From Bdellovibrio sp. (GTDB lineage: Bacteria; Bdellovibrionota; Bdellovibrionia; Bdellovibrionales; UBA1609), in the NCBI GenBank assembly GCA_003694355.1, contig RFKI01000310.1:1-11457 (forward strand): a DNA stretch of 11,457 bases. Direction: 5' to 3'. A model generated the notes under the pieces. That model was not told the DNA's origin. It searched no databases and worked only from the letters and a program-made list of their open reading frames with translations. This document shows positions 6,312 through 11,457 of the stretch, piece after piece (position 1 is the stretch's first letter; the number at the start of each line of letters is the position of its first letter). The position numbers were made by a program, and so were the translations under genes.

Positions 6312-7547
6312 CTATCTTATTTTTTTCTTCTTTTGAACTTTTATTTCAGGTTGAGTGAGGGATTGGTTATCGATTTCTATATCGGCTATGCGGTTCCACT
6401 CTTCTTCATAGCGTTTTTTAAATTGAGAAGAGTCACCCCATTTTTTGCCATCCATTTGAGAGATTCCTTGGTAACGAATGGCAAAGTTTTCAGGGTTAGA
6501 GGCAACAGAGAGGGCCTCTTCATAGCTGATTTCGCCTCGTGAAATCAGATCCATAAGAGATTGATCAAAGCTTTGCATTTTCCAGGATTGACTGTCTTCT
6601 ATGGTTGAAAGAATTTCGTGAGTGCGCTGAGGGTTTGTGATGAGTTCAGAGATGCGGGCGTTGTTTATAAGTATTTCTGCCGCAGGAATAAAGCCTTCCT
6701 TTTTTTTTCGCCGCACGAGTCTTTGACAGATAATGGCCTTGAGTACTGAAGCTAATTGAGCGCGAATTTGAGCGTCTTTCTCATGAGGAAAGCTAGAGAT
6801 AAAGCGGAGGATGGTTTCTTGAGCATCTAAAGTGTGCATGCTTGTAAGAACCAGGTGGCCTGTTTCTGCAGCAGTTAAGGCTGTAGCCATGGTTTCAGGA
6901 TCTCTCATTTCACCAATAAGGATCACGTCTGGGTCTTGACGGAGAGCTGCTCGAAGGGCTTTAGGATAAGTTGTAGTATCTGTTTCTAATTCTCTTTGCG
7001 TGATGATGCTTTTTTTATCCCGAATCAGAAACTCAGTGGGGTCTTCAATCATCAGAATGTGGCGACTTTTATGATTATTAATATAATCAACAATGGCCGT
7101 TAGGGTCGTGGTTTTTCCAGAGCCTGTGGCCCCTGTGACAATAATAAGGCCTCTTTCAATGTTGGCTATTTGTTCAATAACAGAGGGTAAGTTTAGTTCG
7201 GAGAGAGGGCGAACTTGGTCAGGAATGTTTCTAATGACGAGTTGAACAGAGCTTCTTTGTTTAAAAATATGAATTCGAAAACGCCCTAATCCTGAAATGC
7301 CATAAGATAAATCAATTTCTTTGTTTTCATGAAAGGCTTTTTGTTGTTCTTCACTCATTAAGTTTAAAGCGATACGAAGAAGAGCGTCATTGGAAAGGGG
7401 GGGTAACTTGGAGGAGAGAGGAGAAAGGCGGCCATGGACTCGGATAACAGGGGCTTTACCAGCTTTCAGATGGATGTCGCTAGCTTGCTTTTTAAAGGCA
7501 GCTCGTAGAATGTCATTGAATGTGATTTTTTTGGCTTTTTCTTCCAT
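6312..7547 (-). CDS. pilT: Type IV pilus retraction-type ATPase (PilT/PilU family)
   Basis: This is a 411-residue secretion ATPase. An N-terminal PAS-like domain (about 8-110, with SDIHLKAGKAPVIRVHG at 23-39) precedes the motor domain. Walker A is GATGSGKTTT (139-148), the Asp box has E168 and D169, Walker B is around DVILIGEMRD (207-216) with E213, and the His box is TGHLVLTSMHT (229-239) with H231 and H238. The order and spacing are those of PilT. At the C-terminal AIRNLIRE position, which PilT proteins use for retraction, the sequence reads RISELITN (298-305), so a PilU-like or otherwise diverged motor is possible. A tail of about 50 residues (360-411) is an extension ending in a Lys-rich stretch. 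Such motors work at the cytoplasmic face of the pilus machine to depolymerise pilin. It is the first gene of a pilT-recX unit and is divergent from pgpA across a 192-bp gap. Confidence 0.93.
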   Translation of the reverse strand: MEEKAKKITFNDILRAAFKKQASDIHLKAGKAPVIRVHGRLSPLSSKLPPLSNDALLRIALNLMSEEQQKAFHENKEIDLSYGISGLGRFRIHIFKQRSSVQLVIRNIPDQVRPLSELNLPSVIEQIANIERGLIIVTGATGSGKTTTLTAIVDYINNHKSRHILMIEDPTEFLIRDKKSIITQRELETDTTTYPKALRAALRQDPDVILIGEMRDPETMATALTAAETGHLVLTSMHTLDAQETILRFISSFPHEKDAQIRAQLASVLKAIICQRLVRRKKKEGFIPAAEILINNARISELITNPQRTHEILSTIEDSQSWKMQSFDQSLMDLISRGEISYEEALSVASNPENFAIRYQGISQMDGKKWGDSSQFKKRYEEEWNRIADIEIDNQSLTQPEIKVQKKKKIR

Positions 7548-7593
7548 GGGCTTCTTAAAGCCTCTATCGGTTAAGTTTTAAGAAACCATTAAT

Positions 7594-7608
7594 ATTGCGC
7601 AGCACAAT
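7594..7608. promoter_or_regulatory. Dyad-symmetric site in the pilT/pgpA divergent region, possible operator
   Basis: ATTGCGC-A-GCACAAT is a 15-bp near-perfect dyad: seven-base half sites around a central A, with one G/T-type mismatch. It lies 47 bp upstream of the pilT start and about 130 bp upstream of pgpA, where a regulator of pilT could bind. No regulator is identified. It could also be chance, since A/T ends add easily to short palindromes. Confidence 0.3.
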
Positions 7609-7739
7609 CTGTGTTTTCTGTTATTTTTATTACAAATTTTTTTCAATACGATAGTCGAATTGTTCGTAGAGAGCTTTTTCTTTTTAGCTTCTTTAAATAA
7701 GGACAGGACAAAGGGCCAGCTTTATGAGAAGGTGAAACT

Positions 7740-8189
7740 ATGGTTCAGCTTTTGGCCACGTGGTTTTACTTAGGTAAGAGCCCTTGGGCACCAGGAACGT
7801 TGGGAACATTGGGGGCGGTGCCTCTTGTATGGCTTTTGGCTCAACTCCATCCGTTGGCTTATATGGGGTGGGCTTTAGCTTTATGCGTTATTTCTGTCTT
7901 TGTTGCAACAGCTCATGAACTGAAATTAGGAGTGCATGATAGTGGAGAAATTGTTATTGATGAAGTGGTAGGATTTGTCGTGGCCATGACTTGGTTGCCA
8001 TTTTCATGGGTGTTTTGCTTAAGTGCATTTCTTCTTTTTCGTTTTCTGGATATATGGAAGCCTTTTCCCATTGGCTGGTTGGATCGGAAAATTCAAGGGG
8101 GAATTGGCGTTGTTACAGATGATGTGGCTGCAGGGATTATAACAAATATGGTATTACAATTGGTGTATTTTAAGACAGGGTTCTTATGA
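7740..8189 (+). CDS. pgpA: Phosphatidylglycerophosphatase A
   Basis: This is a 149-residue integral membrane enzyme that removes the phosphate of phosphatidylglycerophosphate to give phosphatidylglycerol at the inner membrane. Family motifs are all visible: GKSPWAPGTLGTL (12-24), HDSGEIVIDEVVG (66-78) with acidic residues likely to bind metal, FRFLDIWKPFPI (100-111) and the TDDVAAG motif (126-132). Hydrophobic helices occur around 25-57, 76-98 and 131-144. The length is typical. The start is supported by AAGGTG at 7729-7734, five bases before ATG. Its stop overlaps the start of pncC (ATGA), making it the first gene of the pgpA-pncC-recA unit, and the promoter should lie in the 192 bp shared with pilT. 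Confidence 0.95.
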   Translation: MVQLLATWFYLGKSPWAPGTLGTLGAVPLVWLLAQLHPLAYMGWALALCVISVFVATAHELKLGVHDSGEIVIDEVVGFVVAMTWLPFSWVFCLSAFLLFRFLDIWKPFPIGWLDRKIQGGIGVVTDDVAAGIITNMVLQLVYFKTGFL

Positions 8190-8665
8190 CAGTAGAAGAG
8201 TTAAAACAACAGATTCATAATCGATTCGTAGAGAGGGAACAGACATTGAGTTTGGCTGAAAGTTGTACGGGAGGGCTCTTGTCTTCCTGGGTGACTTCCC
8301 TGTCAGGGGCCTCCCAATTTTATAAGGGGGGGGTCGTTTCCTATACAGCTTTTGCCAAGCAGAAACTTTTAAAGGTTCCTATGGAAACCATAAAAGCTTA
8401 TGGTGAGGTGAGTCTTCCTGTGGCAAGAGCCATGGCAAGGGGAGCGAAAGAAGTGTTGAAGAGTCACTGGTCTGTATCCATTACTGGAATTGCTGGTCCG
8501 GGTGGCGGAACGCCAGAGAAGCCTGTGGGCACGGTTTGTTTTGGATTATGTGGCCCGGGAATTGAAAAGGTGAGTCTTCAGCACTTTGAAGGTGATCGGT
8601 TATTTATTCAAAAACAAGCAGCCCAATGGGCTCTTAGCTTTTTGCTCGAGGGGATACAATCTTAA
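8186..8665 (+). CDS. pncC: Nicotinamide-nucleotide amidase (CinA C-terminal domain protein)
   Basis: This is a 159-residue stand-alone CinA_C domain. Members hydrolyse nicotinamide mononucleotide to nicotinate mononucleotide and ammonia, recycling the by-product of NAD-dependent DNA ligase. Diagnostic motifs are LAESCTGGLLS (23-33), GGVVSYT (48-54), GEVSLPVARAMARGA (73-87) and SITGIAGPGGGTPEKPVGTV (98-117). The N-terminal MoaB-like domain of full-length CinA is absent, as in E. coli PncC. The gene starts on an ATGA overlap with pgpA, with ACAGGG upstream, and ends 15 bp before recA; pncC/cinA next to recA is a common bacterial arrangement. Codons for K47-G48-G49-V50 contain a G8 run (8326-8333), a possible slippage spot. 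Confidence 0.94.
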   Translation: MTVEELKQQIHNRFVEREQTLSLAESCTGGLLSSWVTSLSGASQFYKGGVVSYTAFAKQKLLKVPMETIKAYGEVSLPVARAMARGAKEVLKSHWSVSITGIAGPGGGTPEKPVGTVCFGLCGPGIEKVSLQHFEGDRLFIQKQAAQWALSFLLEGIQS

Positions 8666-8667
8666 AA

Positions 8668-8673
8668 AAGGAG
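8668..8673 (+). promoter_or_regulatory. Shine-Dalgarno of recA
   Basis: A consensus AAGGAG lies seven bases before the recA ATG at 8681, in the 15-bp gap after pncC. It is the strongest ribosome site in the operon and fits the need for high RecA levels. Confidence 0.8.
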
Positions 8674-8680
8674 AAATGTT

Positions 8681-9766
8681 ATGCCAACAACACAACAATC
8701 AGGAGATAAATTAAAGGCTTTGGATCTGGCAGTTGCAGCTATTGAAAAACAATTTGGTAAAGGCTCCATTATGAAGTTGGGAGGAAAGAAAAGCCTTTAT
8801 GAGGATGTACCTGTGGTAAGTACAGGTGCTTTGAGTTTAGATATTGCCTTAGGAATTGGTGGGTTGCCGCGGGGACGGATTGTGGAAATTTATGGTCCAG
8901 AAAGCTCAGGTAAGACCACTTTGGCGCTTTCAACCATTGCTCAAGCTCAAAAGCAAGGCGGCACGGTGGCTTTTGTAGATGCCGAGCATGCTTTGGACAT
9001 CAATTATGCCCAAAAGCTAGGTGTGAATATCAAAGATTTGCTAGTGTCTCAGCCAGATACGGGTGAACAGGCTTTAGAAATTACAGAAACATTGGTGCGT
9101 TCTGGTGCGATTGACGTGCTTGTGGTGGACTCTGTGGCAGCATTAACTCCTCGTGCAGAAATTGAAGGGGAAATGGGAGATAGCCATATGGGTTTACAGG
9201 CTCGTCTAATGTCTCAGGCTTTGCGAAAGTTAACGGCAGCCATTAACCGTAGCAACACCCTTGTTATTTTTATTAACCAAATTCGTATGAAAATAGGAGT
9301 GATGTTTGGGAATCCTGAAACAACCACAGGGGGAAATGCTTTAAAGTTTTATTCTACAGTCAGGCTGGATGTGCGTCGCATTGGTGCCATTAAAAAGGGA
9401 GACCAGGTAGTTGGAAACCGAACGGCTGTTAAGGTGGTAAAAAATAAAATGGCTCCTCCCTTTGCCAAAGTGGAATTTGATTTAATGTATGGAGAAGGAA
9501 TTTCAGAAGAAGGGGATGTGCTGGATCTTGCTGTTAAGCATAATCTTGTTGACAAGTCAGGGGCTTGGTATAGCTATCAGGGAGAGCGCTTAGGGCAAGG
9601 AAGAGACTCTGTAAAACAAGTGCTTAAGGAACGGCCTGAGCTTTTAAAAGAGCTTCGAGAAAAAATTCTGGTGGCCAATGAAATCATCCCTACAAAAGAA
9701 GAGAAAACGACTTCTCCGAAAGAAGCACTTAAGGCAGCTGCTGCGAAGAAGAAGAAAGCTCACTAA
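8681..9766 (+). CDS. recA: Recombinase RecA
   Basis: This is a full-length 361-residue RecA, the strand-exchange ATPase that also triggers LexA self-cleavage. Seen in order are the N-terminal oligomerisation helix ([20 protein letters not shown], 14-33), Walker [10 protein letters not shown] (72-80), the catalytic Glu region VDAEHALD (99-106), Walker [10 protein letters not shown] (147-155), loop L1 near [10 protein letters not shown] (162-171) and loop L2 from NQIRMKIG to TTTGGNA (199-220). The KNKMAPPF segment (254-261) is also present. The C-terminal tail (about 335-361) is Lys/Ala-rich ([10 protein letters not shown]) instead of the strongly acidic tail of E. coli RecA. It is last in the pgpA-pncC-recA unit, with only 15 bp upstream and therefore no room for an own SOS promoter in that gap. 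It is followed by a strong terminator. Confidence 0.98.
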   Translation: MPTTQQSGDKLKALDLAVAAIEKQFGKGSIMKLGGKKSLYEDVPVVSTGALSLDIALGIGGLPRGRIVEIYGPESSGKTTLALSTIAQAQKQGGTVAFVDAEHALDINYAQKLGVNIKDLLVSQPDTGEQALEITETLVRSGAIDVLVVDSVAALTPRAEIEGEMGDSHMGLQARLMSQALRKLTAAINRSNTLVIFINQIRMKIGVMFGNPETTTGGNALKFYSTVRLDVRRIGAIKKGDQVVGNRTAVKVVKNKMAPPFAKVEFDLMYGEGISEEGDVLDLAVKHNLVDKSGAWYSYQGERLGQGRDSVKQVLKERPELLKELREKILVANEIIPTKEEKTTSPKEALKAAAAKKKKAH

Positions 9767-9782
9767 TAGGGGAAAAAAAGAA

Positions 9783-9818
9783 TTTAAAAAAGCCCCCTTT
9801 GATGGGGGCTTTTTTAAA
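9783..9818. terminator. Strong bidirectional intrinsic terminator after recA
   Basis: A perfect 15-bp stem, TTTAAAAAAGCCCCC (9783-9797) with its complement at 9804-9818, closes a six-base loop TTTGAT. The GC core is AGCCCCC/GGGGGCT, followed by T6. Because A6 mirrors T6, it should stop transcripts from recA on the plus strand and from the convergent outer-membrane gene on the minus strand. Confidence 0.93.
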
Positions 9819-10049
9819 ACGGTGAGATTTATCTTATTCAACAAAATCTTGTAGCAAAAATAAAAAAAGGAAGCACAAAGTAGAAACTCGAAAAGATCAA
9901 AGTCTTAGGTTTATTTACGATAAAGACAAGAAAGCTTTCAAAACCACACAGCCTATGTGTTGAAAAGAATGGACGATTCAATGAGAGAAAAAAGAAAGCT
10001 ATTTATAGTTGTATATTCTGTGTTTCACTGGTCGTGGAGTTGTTAACTT
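9819..10049. other. Gene-free interval between the recA terminator and the convergent gene
   Basis: About 230 bp of AT-rich DNA lies between the ends of two convergent genes. I see no RNA gene, no second terminator and no convincing ORF. It should be the 3' untranslated region of the minus-strand gene up to the shared terminator. Confidence 0.5.
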
Positions 10050-11438
10050 TTAATTGAATTCATATCCAATTCGCAGTTCCAGATTGGAAAAGAAAAGGGA
10101 TTGAGTTCCTGTAGATGGGTTTGATCCTGAGCCCGTGTTTTCAAAGTATTTATCCATGTGAGAAAAACCATAAGAGTGCCATTGACCATACCAGAAAACA
10201 CCCACTTTCCATTGATGGCGCCACTTATAAGATGTTCCGATGGATCCATCAAAAGCAAATTTGGGTTTAATTTCAAAAAGGTTTCCTGAAATAACAGGAT
10301 ATTGATACCTTAAAAAGGTTTCAACAGCCCATCGCTTTGTGAGGCTCACCATATACTGGCCCCCTAAAGTGATCATAGTAACAGGGTTGGTGGCCACTTC
10401 AGCTTGAGAAGCATTGGTTCCTGTCCTGGCAATAAAAGGGAGAAAATGTTGTTGGAGTCCTCCTCGAATTCCCCATCTGGCGAGATATTTTTGCTTAAAA
10501 AGCTTTTTCCATTTTTCCGGAAAATATACCGACTCCAGAGAAAAAATAATCCAATTATAATTTTCTTTGGAGATGGTAATTTGATCTGAGGATTTGGCAG
10601 CTCCTGGTGAAAGACTGAAGCTTAAAAGGCCTTTCCAGTCTTTGAAGAAAAATCTTTCTACTCTGGCATAAAAAGAAGGGAATTTGGCTGTGGTTAGGTT
10701 AAGAGAAGCTGGGATAGCGGGGGCTTCCTGTTGGTAATTTAAAATATTAATTCCCGTTCCAGCCCAGAGGCTCCATTTTTTCTGTCGGTAGGGGGACTTT
10801 TTAAACTGAGAGTCAGGTGTTTCAAGGGATGCTTCTTTCACTTTGATATTAAACTGGTAAATCTTTTTTTCTCCAGAGGGAAATGTGACTTCAAAGGGAA
10901 TATTGGCCGAGGATATAGGTAAATGAAGAGTGATTTCAAAATAGCCTGTGTCATCTGCAATGACTTTTGTGGGGCCAAGAAAGAGGTTTTCTTTTTTTAT
11001 GTAAAATATTTTTTGTTTGATGAGCACAGGGATTTTTTCTTCTGCCAAAGTGATTGTTGTTCCTGGAGCTGCTTCTCCAGAAAAAAGAACAGCGGTTCGT
11101 TTCTCTTTTGGTGAGAGGCCAAGTTCAGGATAAAACCATTGGACTTGGTTAAGAGGAGCGGGAGAGGAAGATTCTTTCTCAGGTGTGGAAGAAGGGGACT
11201 GGGGGTTGGTTGTTTGCTCTGAGGTGGAGGAAGGAGAATCCGACTTTTTCTCTGCCGTGGAAGAGGGAGAGGATGTTTCCGTTTTTTTCTCTGGAATCGA
11301 AGAAGGAGGGGGTTCTTCAGTTTTTGTTTCTTGTGCGGAGCGCACATAAGAGGGACTTAAAACCGCCAAATAGAAAAAAATATAAATAAACCATAGTATT
11401 TTCAAAGCTTTTGCTCGCTTTTTAAAAGATTTATTCAC
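10050..11438 (-). CDS. Outer-membrane-type protein: signal peptide, Ser/Pro repeats, Ig-like segment and beta-barrel
   Basis: This is a 462-residue protein. A basic N-terminus (KKRAKALK) and a hydrophobic helix (13-31) end near YVRSAQ, a likely signal-peptidase-I site after residue 35. Residues 43-94 are a low-complexity Ser/Pro/Glu/Lys linker with four imperfect copies of a PSST-x-EKK unit. Residues about 98-202 resemble a bacterial Ig-like strand sandwich (SGEAAPGTTITL, DDTGYFEITL, then a final strand ending FNIKV). From about 220 to 462 alternating aromatic and polar strands occur (for example YARVERFFF, AVETFLRYQY, KVGVFWYGQW), with a last strand LELRIGYEFN resembling the C-terminal beta-signal of barrel proteins. 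No named family is recognised. The GTG start at 11438 lies 19 bp from the window edge and has no clear ribosome site, so the start is uncertain; a TTG at codon 12 is an alternative. It is convergent with recA. Confidence 0.75.
   Translation of the reverse strand: MNKSFKKRAKALKILWFIYIFFYLAVLSPSYVRSAQETKTEEPPPSSIPEKKTETSSPSSTAEKKSDSPSSTSEQTTNPQSPSSTPEKESSSPAPLNQVQWFYPELGLSPKEKRTAVLFSGEAAPGTTITLAEEKIPVLIKQKIFYIKKENLFLGPTKVIADDTGYFEITLHLPISSANIPFEVTFPSGEKKIYQFNIKVKEASLETPDSQFKKSPYRQKKWSLWAGTGINILNYQQEAPAIPASLNLTTAKFPSFYARVERFFFKDWKGLLSFSLSPGAAKSSDQITISKENYNWIIFSLESVYFPEKWKKLFKQKYLARWGIRGGLQQHFLPFIARTGTNASQAEVATNPVTMITLGGQYMVSLTKRWAVETFLRYQYPVISGNLFEIKPKFAFDGSIGTSYKWRHQWKVGVFWYGQWHSYGFSHMDKYFENTGSGSNPSTGTQSLFFSNLELRIGYEFN
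11157..11312 (-). repeat. Imperfect tandem repeat encoding a Ser/Pro/Lys linker
   Basis: Codons 43-94 of the outer-membrane-type gene contain four diverged copies of a unit of about 12-13 codons with the core PSS(T/I)xEK (SSIPEKK, SSTAEKK, SSTSEQT, SSTPEKE). At DNA level at least two adjacent copies, about 39 bp each, are recognisable from the TTTTTCTCTG...GAAGA blocks on the plus strand at 11238-11310. Confidence 0.65.
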
Positions 11439-11457
11439 TCAACAATAACGACTTATA

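Noticed and set aside
7660..7690. Sigma-70-type promoter for pgpA (TTGTTC with a -10 at about 17 bp)
   Set aside because: The -10 position reads TTTAGC, a poor match; other pairings in this AT-rich gap are equally weak.
9349..9844. Minus-strand ORFs across recA and its terminator
   Set aside because: They are antisense to a well-conserved gene, show no recognisable protein features, and one runs through the terminator hairpin.
9946..9960. ACACA-GCCTA-TGTGT hairpin after recA
   Set aside because: It has only five base pairs and no following T run, so it is too weak to call a terminator or RNA element.
9969..10046. Possible 25-codon ORF (starts MDDSMREKR) between recA and the convergent gene
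   Set aside because: It has no clear ribosome site, lies after a strong terminator, and its length is expected by chance in AT-rich DNA.
11439..11457. End of an upstream gene overlapping the GTG start at 11438
   Set aside because: A TGA abuts or overlaps the start in other frames, but only 19 bases are visible, and the frame giving a GTGA overlap has another stop (TAA) a few codons earlier.
1..11457. A new defence island, mobile element or biosynthetic cluster
   Set aside because: There are no transposase, integrase, nuclease-toxin, CRISPR or large biosynthetic genes. The window is mainly core repair, envelope and pilus genes.

Overview
The window looks like chromosomal DNA of a Gram-negative, AT-rich bacterium. 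The evidence is two lipoprotein signals, an outer-membrane beta-barrel protein with a signal peptide, a type IV pilus ATPase and a phosphatidylglycerophosphatase. The gene content (pilT, recX, pgpA, pncC, recA, and PD40/TolB-like and coiled-coil lipoproteins) fits a Bdellovibrio-like lineage. That placement is inferred from gene content and style and was not tested by a search. I see no tRNA, rRNA, insertion sequence, CRISPR array or phage gene. Most of the window is core-genome DNA with several unusual junctions.

Layout. Positions 1-2224 (minus strand) hold the start of a secreted protein that runs off the left edge, preceded by a 631-codon reading frame. That frame joins a complete MutY adenine glycosylase to a PD40/TolB-like beta-propeller, with a lipoprotein signal (lipobox Cys) at the junction. 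Positions 2236-2694 (plus) encode a GNAT acetyltransferase that starts only 11 bp from the mutY start on the other strand. Positions 2867-3529 (plus) encode a coiled-coil lipoprotein whose ribosome-binding position is a run of eight G. A long imperfect hairpin follows at 3570-3614. Positions 3655-5870 (plus) are a two-gene unit: a small secreted protein translationally coupled to a six-helix hybrid histidine kinase. Positions 5838-7547 (minus) are pilT followed by recX, with recX overlapping the kinase tail to tail. Positions 7740-9766 (plus) are a tight pgpA-pncC-recA operon ended by a strong, symmetric terminator. Positions 10050-11438 (minus) encode an outer-membrane-type protein with a signal peptide, Ser/Pro-rich repeats, an Ig-like segment and a beta-barrel.

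How the genes fit together. Three genes concern DNA repair: mutY (8-oxoG:A mismatches), recA (recombination and SOS co-protease) and recX (RecA modulator). RecX is not next to recA; it shares a transcript with pilT and faces away from the recA operon. The secreted protein and hybrid kinase probably form an envelope-sensing pair, since they are translationally coupled, but no output regulator is encoded here. The remaining genes are envelope components.

The feature most worth a second look is the in-frame MutY-lipoprotein fusion. I do not see a new multi-gene defence or mobile system in this window.
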